A stretch of DNA of 64,000 nucleotides, from positions 6,944,001-7,008,000 of the forward strand of contig JAJKFH010001865.1 of NCBI GenBank assembly GCA_023333565.1, written 5' to 3'. Position numbers and translations under genes: made by a program. Positions 25,549-38,282 of this stretch are shown piece by piece; position 1 is the first letter of the stretch, and each line of letters starts with the position of its first letter. The notes under the pieces were generated by a model that saw only the letters and a program-made list of their open reading frames with translations, ran no database searches and had not been told where the DNA came from. The DNA is from Puffinus mauretanicus (lineage: Eukaryota > Chordata > Aves > Procellariiformes > Procellariidae).

Positions 25549-28500
25549 ACAAGGAAAAAGAAAAAGTCTCCTGTGTCCCAGTGTTAGAAACGATAACTTA
25601 CATTAAAATCTCACAGCTAGAGTGTGCATAACGTAGAAGAAGTGGATGCTAATTTGGGTCACCCTAATATTTTCTAAAGTTTCTGAAAGCCTCCAACAAA
25701 ATTTTCAGTAACAGGAGAGCTTTGGAGGAAATGCCAATATGCATTTCTGGGTCCCTTCCTACTCTGACCACTGAAGTTGATGGGACAAACCACAACAGGC
25801 AAAGCTAAACATGTGCAAGGTTTAGCTGAATCACAGCCTGCAGTTTGTGAAAGGAGAATGATAGCTCAAGAAAAATGTGAATGTATTACTGCTGCTTTTT
25901 TGCTTGCATTTTGCATATCCAGCAAGTCTGCAATTTAATAATGAGACAGTTGTTACTACATCACTTAAGCTCAAAGTCTTAAAATGCAATCTGGTTAGCC
26001 CTAAATCTAGGTTCTACAACTAATATTAATCAAAGATAACAGGCTTACTTAAAATATGCCAACAGTATTAAATTTTAAAAGGATGTTGTAGTTAGGTAAG
26101 ATAATCCCCATGAGACACAGGACTGTATATGAACAGTATGGACCAGTACAGTTCCAAAATCCCCTTTTAGCAAGATAAATAATACCAAAGTTTCATAATT
26201 ACCTAGTCTGACTTAAAAAAAGGAAAAACCTGCTCAATGAAGTAACTTGAAAAAAGAAAACCAGTAATGTGAAAGATTCAAGTTGTTCGGGAAGGAAAAA
26301 AGGAATGCATCCATCAGCAAGAAAAGTATTATAAGGAAAAATGATTTCCAGTAACACTATAAAACTGAAAGATTGTAGCAGACACTAAAATCTGAATTGT
26401 GCCTGGAAGCCTGGATTTTTGCAGCTATAAACCAGTTTAAATAATGAAAAATATTCCAAATATTCTGTGTATTTTTAAAAGCATCTCATTCTGTTTTCTT
26501 TTATTACATCAGTTATGATACAGTAAATCATGCCAAAAGTTCTGAAACCACCAAATAGCTTTAAAGGTCTGCAAGATTATTTTTAAATCTTTTGAAAACT
26601 ACCTTAACATATTCTGCCTCTACAAACATTCAAACACCTTATATAAAATCTCAATACCATACGAGAATCTCCATCTACGTTTTCATGGTACATTATGTTT
26701 TTATTCCCTATAATGAATGAGCGAATTTTATCCTCACTTAAATGAAGACTTCTTCCTTGGTTATTCCTACCAAATAGGGAAAAAAGTCTATGCGAAAAGC
26801 CAACCGTAGATTATGACTTGATCCTGTAGGTTCAAAAAGTTCTGTGCCTGTGAGGCTTGCAGACTTAAATCTGTCCCAAGTTCTACCTACAGTAGACTTA
26901 TTCTCTACCTCTCTACCCACCATTACCACACAGGATACCTCCTGTATTATTCACGAATAGCTCAAAAATAACTTTTCAGATGTTACACTAATTGCATGTT
27001 TACTTGTTTCTGTACGTGTAATGGTCATGTTTTCGTGCTTTGAAAGACTCATGTACTACCAGCTGGTGCTCCTATCCCTACTTTGGGAAACTCTGTGCTT
27101 GCTGCTTGGCAGAGGTATGGTCATTGTATGAAGGTGGTCACTACAAGGAAAAACATGCAATAAGGAATTCTGATTTTTTTATTCCATACTTAGAGATCCT
27201 GAACTTTAGTACCTTCAGAGAACTTCATTTTGATTACAGATATCAGATGAGAAAATTAGTATGTTCACAATAATTCCTAATGATCTCGAAAGCACGATTG
27301 CACAGCCCCGCTGTTTTCCCATAAAGCTACAGTCTTAAAACTAAGAGTAAACATTGTTTGAACAGGGTAAAATATGAGCATCTAATTCCACACTGCCCTC
27401 TGTCCGATCTTGTCACTACTACGTCAGGAAAGTCGCACAAAAATGTCAAAGCTAATGGCAGAATTCTTTACAAAGGAAGAAATGACGATATTAAAGAAAA
27501 CAAAGCTCCGACTGTCTTCTGTAGTCATCAAATATAACAGAATTAAAAAGAGGCATAGCTTCATTTGACTTCAGTGTCAGATGTAGAAAGTTTTAGGTTA
27601 TTTCAGAATTCAGTCTCTCCAGCAACAGAGTGTAAACTACAAGACTAATAACGAGTTTCTTCCATTTTTTCAGTGGTCAATACTCATCTGAAGGCTTCTG
27701 TTACATTATAGAAATACATTGCTAGAATCCAACATCTCAGTATTGTATGCAAATTAATCGGTAAAAGATAGATTGTTTGAATTATTTTCAGTATATTTCT
27801 AGTTTTTGACTCTGAAATTTTAATTTTTTTCCTCCAAAACTCTGAACTTCCCTGAAAATTAGGAACTTAAGGCATCCTATGAAACCATCACAGAATTAAG
27901 TTTTATGTGCATAGGTAGTAGCTGCATTTCCTTATTTAAAGAAAGAAGTTAACTGAAGATGTATATATTGGAATTAGCTATTGTGTGTCACACACTGTAA
28001 AAGATGGCTTATGTTCCCTTCTAACTGGAAAGGCGAGACAGAAATCCTCCAGATTTTTTTCTGCTGTTTCCTCTGATTAATAAATGCTTTAGAAACTCTG
28101 AGTGAGCTCTCTGAGCAGATGACTGAAGCCGTAAGACCAAATGCTATGGCATTCTGTAGTATTACCTTTCAACCAGCCAAGAAAAATAAGAAAATAAGCA
28201 CCTCTGAGGGTTTTCATAATGTAGCAAAAACTTAGACAAACCTATATTAACCACACAAGGATAGTAACATCTGTCATGTAGACTGGAGCATTTTCAAATG
28301 CAATGTATGTGAAATTGCGGTCATTCTGCGTTCTCAGTCTTCGTCTCTTGTGTACAGTGCACAGTGGGAAAGTCTATCAGCTGTGCAGACACTAATGAAC
28401 ACGGCTTCAGTTTGCTTTTATGAAATCCGGAGAATTTAAAGACATTGCTGGAGACATACAGTTCTTCCACAGGTTTTGTGACTCAGTGCAAAGAGTCATT

Positions 28501-28679
28501 CAATGTTACACAACATATACCATCTACAGAATTATGTTAATTATCCTCAATTGTGGAATTTTAAGTTTGAGTCTGAAAGTTAATTTCAAATAATGTTCCT
28601 TCTCAGCAGGAGGTTTCTAACCACTTACACATTTACAAAAAATAAGATATCTCGTGAAAGCCACTCTCAGGGTGCTTGA
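25549..28679. other. Non-coding AT-rich stretch
   Basis: I see nothing beyond ordinary AT-rich DNA: no gene, no recognised repeat, and only short open frames. Confidence 0.65.
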
Positions 28680-29330
28680 CAACTAGGGACCTAATTCTGT
28701 AATGCTTTCTCAATGAATACACACTTTGACTGAGTGCTGTTGTGAGACCCACCAGATGAAGGACCCAACCTCTCACAGTAGGGCCCCTGTCAATTTCTGC
28801 GGGGGCAATCTGCTCTCAGGGGACCTGCTCTCTGTCTCTTCAGTGACTAAGAGCCTGTTAAGCCTCTAGACTGGCCCAACCCAGCTGAGCACAACTGGAC
28901 TAACTGCTGATGACAGCTGTGCCATTTGGCTGTAGCTACACATCTCTGTCGTCACACCTGTACCTTGATTTCTGCCCACTATTGTCCCATCTCTCGTTCG
29001 TGCTCCTGACTTCTTACGGGCTTCACCCAATCCTCAGCTATCTTCAAGAACAGGTTCTGATGGTCTTGGGCTCTCTGCTCCTCTCCTTGCCTTCTCTTCT
29101 TTCATGTACTCATATCTTTGGCTTCTCAGGTTCCTGAGTTCAGCTCAAGTTCAGCTTATCCTGACTATGTTTTCTGGCTCCAAACTTGTTCCACCTTGAC
29201 TTGAGGAGATGGCCCCAACTACCTTTGGATTCCCGAAGGGGTCAAGATTCCCTGAGGGTTTTCAACAGTTACCTTCTCTCTCTACCTTCCCCGCTGTGAC
29301 AGGATTTCATCCGCATTTGTAACCAGAAAT
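28680..29330. other. Pyrimidine-rich, less AT-rich stretch, unidentified
   Basis: The plus strand is enriched in C and T, with many CTCTCTG, CTTCTC and CTGACT words, unlike the A/T-rich flanks. The texture is that of an old, diverged repeat or LTR, but I could not assign it to a family or find clear ends or a target duplication. A 75-codon frame at 28910-29137 is leucine/serine-rich simply because of the base composition. Confidence 0.35.
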
Positions 29331-32300
29331 GTACTGAAGGAACAGAATTTCTCAAAAGTCAATCAAGCACTTACTCCAAGCTATTCCTAATTACCATTGC
29401 CGACTTTATCAGTATCCCTTTCTGGAAAGTTTTCCTTAAAATCACATTTCAACCTGTGCAGCATGCTAGGCTCATTATAGCCGGTAACGGTAAAATCTTG
29501 CACCCCATTCCTTCGAAAGGTACAATCTGTAAGCATTCATGGCCAAAGAAACGCCATTTAAACTAACTCTGATGTCCTGACTTATCAATACCAAGAAAAC
29601 ATATATACAATGTTTGTCCATGCATACATCACAGCCACCTCTCTTTCATACTATGCATTCTTATTAAGATGTTCAAGTACCTAGCACAGAAATTTTAGAA
29701 AGAACATAAATAATTCATGAAGACATCTACATATAGAAATAATGAAAGTGAATTATGTTACAAATTTTTAAAGGCAAGGTCTTAGACTTGGTAAGCCAGA
29801 CGGAGTCAGTTAGCCTCTAATGATGTCGCTTCTTCATTTCAAAGACCACTAAAATTTGTGGAAATTGTAGCAGGGATTTTGTCACGCAATAATATAGAAC
29901 TGTCCAGAAACTGTGAAAATTGATTTCTGCTTCACGGATGCATTCCCTCTCAGGAAAACTAAAATCAACTTAAACTTTGTGATCTCACACTGAATTAAAT
30001 ATCTGTTCGCCTCTTGCCTCCTTTCTCTTTGATGCACAGACAGATCAGTTCTGTTTAATCGAAGAGGAAATGGACATGACAGTAATGAACCAATTGGGCA
30101 GTGAAGCATACCTTGGGAAGACACCATTAAACAGTAGTTGGGAAGGGAAGCTGTTAAGAATAACTCAGTCAACCACTTCAAGTTACATTCATTTTGAAGA
30201 TGATTAGCAGAGGATACATCACAAGAATAATACTGTTTGCATTCAAAAAGATAATTTCAAAGAGAAATAAATTTATTTTATCACATACATATTAAGGCTA
30301 CACTGAAAAGATGATTTTTTTTCTAAGTAGTTACCAACAGCTTCTATCAGCTTCAGTGAAATTTCATGGAGTCTCTATCACTGACTTTGAGAAGAAAAGC
30401 AATTGTCCCCAAATATTTCTTTTCTTGATTTAAATTAAATCTCTCTATTCTTCTACAGGTTCCAAACTAAGTATTACCTTAGGCTAAGTTATAATGAATC
30501 AAACACTTCTGTCAAAACCTTGACAATGTTGCAATTAAAAAAAAGCAAAACCACCCCCAAAACTCAAACTAGAAAGGCTAGACTTGCCAAATGACCACTA
30601 TGTTCAAACTTTGGATTACAACACAACACTTGAGACTTCCCTATGACACTTACATGTCATAGCTAAGGCCATGAAGCTACATTCATGTCTGCAGAACCCC
30701 TGCTCAGTCTGACCTCTGGGCACGTGTGATGCAGATTGCCAGGAGGGAAGCTCATAGGAAACAAGTGAGTCAATTGTTCAAAAACTAACACCAGCTCCCA
30801 AAGTCTACACATCTAATTTGGCACTTAACTTCAACCGCTTTTAAAAGCATGTGCAACCCAGCAGCTTCCAACCAAATCAACCCCATTTGAAAAATTCTGT
30901 CTGTTTCTTGTCAGAATTCAGTCATGCATCATCTGTCCTGGCACTGCATGGCCATATGCTACCTTGAGGGTGCCACACAGGAGGAGAAGTAGGGCTTCAA
31001 ACTGTGTTTACCCTTCTGGCTGCATGTATCTGAAATAATACCTTGAAGGTGTTGCAGAAAAATATGGGAGGAGTCAAATTGCTATCTGATAGACAACACA
31101 ATATAAATAGATCCCCTGCTTAGTTAAAGTTCTTCCTGTAACGCAGTAACTCTCTGCCAAACAGAAATGCACAATGTGGGAACACGAGAGCGTCCCAACG
31201 CAGTGCCACTACTGACAAATAACAGGTAGCTTAGCATTGTTACTTTTACACTGCACTAACTCATTGGCCTCACAACAAGGGGGGGGGGGAAAGAACAATA
31301 AAAAAAATCAATAATCAATTAAGCATTCTGGAGTTGGACTTCACCAGCTCCACACAATAGCTGCCGTATCATCTTTGGGGTCTGCCTCCTCAACCACAGA
31401 TGACCCTTGTGAATGACTGGTTCCCGCACCAGCCACCTCACTGCCGTAGCAGATGCTTCCCGGTGAACCACAAAGGCAGAGGAAAGATTTGGTTCATGTC
31501 ATGCCTCATGTTTAACTTTCATTCAGCATGCAAATTCTAGCATGGGATGTTATACATCACTAGTGAACAGATAAAGAAACCACAGTTAAAACAACTCTTG
31601 GGTCACTAACAACAACTTCCAAAATCTTGGAAGGCTGAAGTCAGAGGAGAAAGATTCTCAGTAAACTGTCTGTGGGTCTAGTCGAAAACATTTTTAGTGA
31701 ACTGTGGGAAAAGAAGCCGGTGCATACCTGAGCTTTTATGGCCTGAGGTCAAGCATAAGGAATAGTTTTTAACATACCTCATTACAGCAGGGTAGCTCTT
31801 TACACTTTACAAAAATTACTTCCTCATCTCTTTAAACTGATGAACAACAGGTCAATGCCTTAGTGATAGTTTAGTATAATAATGCTTTCTCATTTACTCA
31901 CTCAGCTGACACTCATTTGAGACACTACTCTTTACAAATGAAGTTAGTCACAATATGTTGTACTCGTTTTTTTTAATCTAAAACTAATTTAGCTGTTTAA
32001 TCAGAGAGTAAATCAAGAGTAATCTTCCAGCTACATCACTCTGCTTCCCTATTCAGAAATGCCATAAGCAACAGAAGACACAACTATAGCAAAAGACCAC
32101 TACAACAAAAGAGACACACCTATACATGACTTGTTTGGAATATCGTCTTCCTTAATTATTTCCTATAAAAGGTCAGTAAACAACTTTAACCACATAGTCT
32201 AAGCATCAGTGTGACATTTACTGTCTAGTCAAAAATCTGTTACCAATACCTTGCCACTTTGATACATCTCTACATCACTTTATCTCTGATTTGTCTGGCA

Positions 32301-35300
32301 AAATTAGATGTATTATCACAAAGAGCTAGTTTCACACAGTAATGCAGAGGCTAGCAAATTCTTAAAGTGAAAACAGATCAAGCGGCATTTCTTTCCCACT
32401 GAAAAAATCCAGTCCCTAATGCCAGAATTTATAGGAGTAAATGACTGACATCCATTTATTTACTGAAAGCAGCTGCAGAGTTAACATTACACAGTCTACT
32501 CTGTACTAATGAGTTCTTCCAATAAAACATGTTTTGGGTGCCACATGAACGAGCAGTGAAGTGAAGGCAAACTGATCCTGTAAATGATTTTGGTTGAATT
32601 TATCAGAGATGTCACTGTTTCCTAATGTTTCACGTGAGTTTTAAAGCCCGTCCGTATGAAAGAACACTTGGGAAAATGTTGAAAGGTGGGGGACAAAAGG
32701 CAGAAGGATAGAGTGAGTTGTCGCAGACCTCCAGTGGGAAAGCAAATGTGCAAAATAATGTCATTAGCAGAGATCATTTTCAACGCGCTAAATTTACAAT
32801 ACATATTCCTCCACGTATGCTTTCCTTTGGAAGGCACTCTGGAGCAGGTTTTGCACATCCTTCCCTAACCCAGCAACAGAAACCAGACCTCTCCTCCCCT
32901 TCTGGGGATTAGAAAAACTTCTGATTGTTTAGATACATATATACACACATCTGTGGCATCATCTACATACCTAATACATATCAATGTAAGAAATTTGGTT
33001 AGAATAGAGATAAAATTCTATACAGGCAAACTCCTTTCTAGCAATTCAGCGCAGCGTATGTGAAACAGTTTCACTTCCACCTGCATTACAAACTCTAATG
33101 AAAGGATAATCTTCCTTAAAAAAATGTTTCCTTAAATTTTCCTCCCAAGCTCAAAAATATGAGTTTAGGCATAACTAAAATATAACCAGTTATTTTCAAA
33201 GTTTAAGGCATCCTTAACAAGCACCTCAGATATTCATTAAACACAATACCAATAAAATAGCTATCACTGAAGAAAGGGGTTTGCAAAATGGAGAGAAAAT
33301 AACAAAACCACAAAAGGTCCCTTCATTTATGGAGAAGGCCACAGGATTTTCCACATTCCTTCAAGTAAAAAGGCTTTATGATTCTAACAAAATAATTTGG
33401 GGAAAAAAGCCCACAAACAGTAAGCCGCACATGGTTGCACACATTGTTCTGTTTCTGGAAGATGAAAACCTAAGTCAAGTTTTGTGAAATCTGAAATTCA
33501 GGTTCCCATGATTCTGGGTTTCTAGTTTCTTCTCTCTTGCAACCTTAATGATTAGTCTGGTTTTCATTATAAACCCTGGTCTCTTCAGCTAACAAACCAT
33601 CTCCTCCTCCTCAGGTGTGACAAGCACGATGTACATTTTTAACAGCAGCACTGATTTGAGTTTTACTTAGGTGTGTTTGCAGCATGTGTACAACTGAACC
33701 ACAAAAAGGGAACTCTAAAAGGAAGATAAGCTCACAGTGTTGTCAGTGCTGACTGTGAAATTGTTTTAATCAAACATACTTCAAAGAGTAAGTATTTCAA
33801 ATGCCAGGAGAAGGAATATGTAAAAAAAACCCCACAAACCAATTTTCTTTCTCCTGCTTGAGGATGCCTATTTGAAACTCTGAATAAGTGCCAAACATCA
33901 CAATGAGACTTTATTGTATTTCATTTGTCCTCGCATTATGAGCCATTCTAATAATCTTCACTCATCAGAGTGAATTCCATTCAGCTTTAAAGGATTTAGC
34001 TGTAGGCAACTCAAAGTATAACAAAATTTGGTTTTTTTCAAGTTTGCTGGAGCTCTGTGAATCCTGCACTGTAAGAGTTGTTAGCTTTTTCTCATAAAGT
34101 TAATGGAAACAAGACCAATTTCATTCCTAATGTATGTTATTTTCTTAAATATGCCCATCCATGATACAGATTTGTCACATCTGAAGAATTACAACGTGGA
34201 AAAAAGACACTCACTCAAAGATTATTGCTCTACGACATGGGTGGGCCATGCTGTCACGAAGGTTTTACATATTTAAGAACAGCTTTCATCCAAACACCAT
34301 TTAAGGGTCCAACCTCACAGAACATTGAATCTACTCAGAGTAATCAACAATACACTCAAAAGAGTGTCTGCAGAACCAAATGCTATATATTTGGCTAAAA
34401 CAAACATGTGAGAGCGTTGCATTCCTTGTAGACTAATGAATGCATGTAAAATATATGATGATGCATGAACTCACTCTTTATGAGCGTGGCCAGAGGGAAC
34501 TGCCTCTTTGCTGAAATAGCTTAGAGGGGATGGGGTGGGAAGAGAAGACTGAACGTACAGTGGAGGTCCCTTATTAACTGCTCTCCACCATATTCCCGTT
34601 TACGGGCATGCTCTTGCTCTTTCAGCACGCCGTTGCTTACCTTTGACTCTAAGGGTCTTTGTTTCCAAGTAATAAATACTTTGGGCTCCAGGGAGCAGAC
34701 AGGAAGATCATACATGACTCAAAAAATAACCTTTGCTGTTGATAGATTATTGTAAGTGCTTATTCATTATTAGCTGAAATGCTATTGACTGCACACTTAA
34801 TAAATAGCCTATTTGTTCTTTTCAACTGAAGCAATACTGTAACAGGACTTCTGAAGAGAAGACCATTAAAAATATAAAGACATCACACAGCAGGTAATTT
34901 GGGGAATGTGGTTTCAGTTTTCTGTTCATCGCAGCACAACCAACAAATACTGCATCAATTAAAATTTCTGCTGCTTGAATAAAAATTTAGTGCAGGCTAC
35001 TCATACACCCTAAGAATGTTCTAGACATTTTCAAGAAATGAGGCACTGAGGTAAACTCTAACTACACTAGAGTAGCTTTGTAACAACACGGTGTAATTAA
35101 TCATGTTCCTCTTCTCTGGACAAAAATGGCAGCCTTGGCTCTGCCAGGGAATAAATGCTGCCCTGAAGCAGAGGACAATGAGCCAGGTGAAGAGCCCACT
35201 TTGCTGCAAACCACTAGCATGTTGTCAGAGCAAAAGCCATGCAGCTGAACATTTTTCCCACTTAATTTGTTTTTAAAAGGAGCCTAATTTTATTCAGAAG

Positions 35301-37640
35301 GAGAAGAAAATATTCCCATTTTAAAGTTCTTTTGCTCCAAGTCAGTCTATTTAAACATTTTCAGCTACTCACTAAATCATTGTTAACTAATGCACTGCTT
35401 TTAAGACCACATTTAATAAACTATGTGCTAGATAACTGTCAGTTAATGAGTACAAGAAGGAAAACCATCAAAATTTCAATTGCTTAAAAGGATTCCACAC
35501 AATTAAGAAGTAGACTAGAAGCATATTGTACAGGAGGAAGAGATTAACCGGGAAGGAAGAGACAAAAAGAGAAATATTCAAAACATATGATTGCAGAGTT
35601 AAATAAAAAATAAAAAGCACCAACCATGCACAGCAGTTAACAATAATTAATTTGCAAGATTGCCAATAAGAAAAAGCAATACATATATCAGAGCTAATAC
35701 TTAAGCAATCCATTCCCATAATAAAAGCCACTATATCATATAGTTAATCTCTTATTAACAGATTAAAAAATCCTGATACAGTAGGATATCCAAAAGTTTG
35801 TGATGTATTTTAAGATGCTTCTGAAAAAATCTTACACAGAGCTTGTACTCAGGTAAAACAATACTTGTAAGAACTGATGAAGGCAAAAACATCTATAATA
35901 ACACTTATCAAGGAATATGTGTTTCTTTGTGGCTTTGTATGGTAGTGTCACTGTAGCACAAATGAGCACAAATTAACTGAACATTACAAACAATGTCTGA
36001 GTTTACTTAGGTTCTGCAGTCCAGTATGTCTTCATTTTCTAACTTTATTAAAAACAAACAAACATAACAAAAAGCAAAAAAGGTCAAAAACCAGCATATA
36101 TTTCAGGTATAATTATTTTATACATGCAATTATTTTTTAACTTCACAGTTAGGCAGCTCACTGACTCGTGCTGATAGCTCATTTTCAATAGCAAAGGATC
36201 AGTGTAATCTGTGAGAGTAAGTGATGCTACTTATCTACAAACGCATCGCTCGGGTGCCTCATTTTATTTCTGATGTTGGACTTCCCCAAACAGCTGCATG
36301 CCTGCACTCACAGCTGGATGCAAGCTGCTGGACAGCTACACTACCCATGGCAGAAGGAAAAACAGAGGTAATGATATGCAGTGAATTGGGCTTGTTTGAA
36401 TCAGACTAAATATTTGGATTAAAGTCAAATTCCTTCTAAAATACATATTGCAGGCATATGTATGACAGTCAGAAGATGAGTTCGTTGGAGGAGAAATACA
36501 AAATAAAGAAATAAGTAAGACTCCAATGCATGGGAAAGGCAAACCAACTCCCTAAGTGTTTCTCAGACAAACGCAATTGATTTATTTCTTGCAATCCTAT
36601 AAGAATTAGTTTTCTAGTAGAATTAGTTATTTGATGTCCTCATTTCTTCAGCTATACTTTACTCATGCATCTTCCTTTTCTTCACACGGTGAATGCAATA
36701 ATCTAAACATCATCACAACATATTCTAATGTAAGAGAGTCTCCTGATTTAAGATTTAGTGCTACTGGGACAGATGTTATCTTTGGTTATACCAGCAGAAA
36801 TCCCACACTGACTCTGCTACTGATGACAGCTATAGAACCGCACAGAGTTTACACTAGGCTAACAGCAACTTTTTCTATTACCTTGCGGTAAATCATGTCA
36901 ACGGCACCAAAACTTCACGGCAAGTTTTGATCCTTCCAAGCTGTCAAGCTTCCTTCCTCTGAAAAGCCAAGATACCAAACACAGGAGGAACATGAGGCAC
37001 GCTGGGTCTATTCTTGACATGAAATCTGAACAAGGTCCGAGACGTGCAGTCTCACCTGGGACTCCTTGACCCACTTTACCGGTAGCCATTGATCCACTTA
37101 CAGATATCACGTGAAAATCAGAGATGAAATACCACCACCATTTTGAAGTAGCCTTCGAATCAGCTTTTTATTACAGTACTGCTCCTTGCTTTGTATTCTC
37201 AGACCCTCCCACCGAGAAGAATGACTTCTAACCAAAAGATGACTACCATTTATATGAATCCAAAGCAATTTGAAAAGTTACACAACATGAGAAAGTAACA
37301 GATGAAACATTTCAAAAGCTGCATTGGCAGCAACAAAAATAATTTTAGTTCCATCTCAATTACTCCTTTAAGTAATCATATTATCTTTAACTAGGAATGC
37401 ACAAACAGCACGCTAATTAATGAAAGGCTGCACTTTACATTTTAAACTAAGTTTCCATGCTTTGCATCGTTGTGCTTCAAGTCTGAAAATGGTCATATAT
37501 TTCCTTATTATGGAAAAGGATAACTACATATAATACCTTCAGATTAGCCCAATAAATTGTTTGGTCAGTTCTGGTGAGAAATAAGGTATCTATCTTTTAG
37601 ATAAAACACCCAATTCCGAATTGAATTTATTATTTCGTAT
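29331..37640. other. Long non-coding AT-rich stretch
   Basis: No gene or mobile element was recognised over about 8 kb. A run of ten G bases occurs near 31281-31290. Open frames remain under about 100 codons and show no domain. Confidence 0.65.
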
Positions 37641-38282
37641 AATCACAGAATGGTTGGAGTTGGAAGACACACCTTGGAGAAAGTCAAATGCAACCACCCT
37701 GCTCAGAGCAGGGTCACCTGGATAGGATTCCTGAGGACCTTCACCGGTTGGGTCTTGAATGTCTCCAGGGATGGAGACTCCACAACTTCTCTGGGCAACC
37801 TGTGCCAGAGTTTGAACACCCTCACAGTAAAAAAAACCTCTCCTCTCGCCCCTTATGTTTAAACAGAATTTCTTGTATTTCAGTTTGTGCCCATTGCCTC
37901 TTGTCCCATCACTGGGCACCACTGAAAAGAGCCTGGCTCCATCCCCCTTGCACCCTCCTTTCAGGTATTTGTACATACGGACGAGATCCCCCTGAGACTT
38001 CTCTTCTCCAGGCTGAACAGTTCCCTCTCTCAGCTTTCCTCATAGGAGAGATGCTCCAGCCCCCTAATCATCATCATGGTGCCTTCACTGGACTGGCTCC
38101 AGTATGTCCATGTCTCTCTTCTCCTGGGGAGCCCAGCACTGATCCCAGCACTCCAGATGCGTCTCACCAGTGCTGAGCAGAGGTGAAGGATCCCCTCCCT
38201 CGACCTGCTGGCAGCACGCTGCCCAGTGCAGCCCAGGAGGCTGGTGGCTCTCCTTGCCGCCAGGGCACATGCTGGCTCATAT
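37641..38282 (-). mobile_element. 5'-truncated CR1 LINE, minus orientation
   Basis: Read on the plus strand, the sequence starts AATCACAGAATGGTTGG and continues with CTCTGGGCAACCTGTGCCAG, CTTCTCTTCTCCAGGCTGAA, GGTGCTCCAGCCCCCTAAT-like and CCCTCGACCTGCTGGCA words. All are the reverse complement of a CR1 3' untranslated region and the end of its reverse-transcriptase ORF2. The 3' end of the element is therefore at 37641 and the 5' truncation at about 38282, possibly 38300. The wording resembles the CR1-X/Y-like subfamilies of birds, but the subfamily is uncertain. Many differences from the remembered consensus, together with small indels, imply an old, inactive copy. The 162-codon plus-strand and 128-codon minus-strand frames across it are by-products and not genes. 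Confidence 0.93.

Noticed and set aside
37688..38176. 162-codon plus-strand frame and the overlapping 128-codon minus-strand frame (37590-37976)
   Set aside because: Both lie inside the CR1 LINE tail, and neither is the element's real reading frame as an intact protein.
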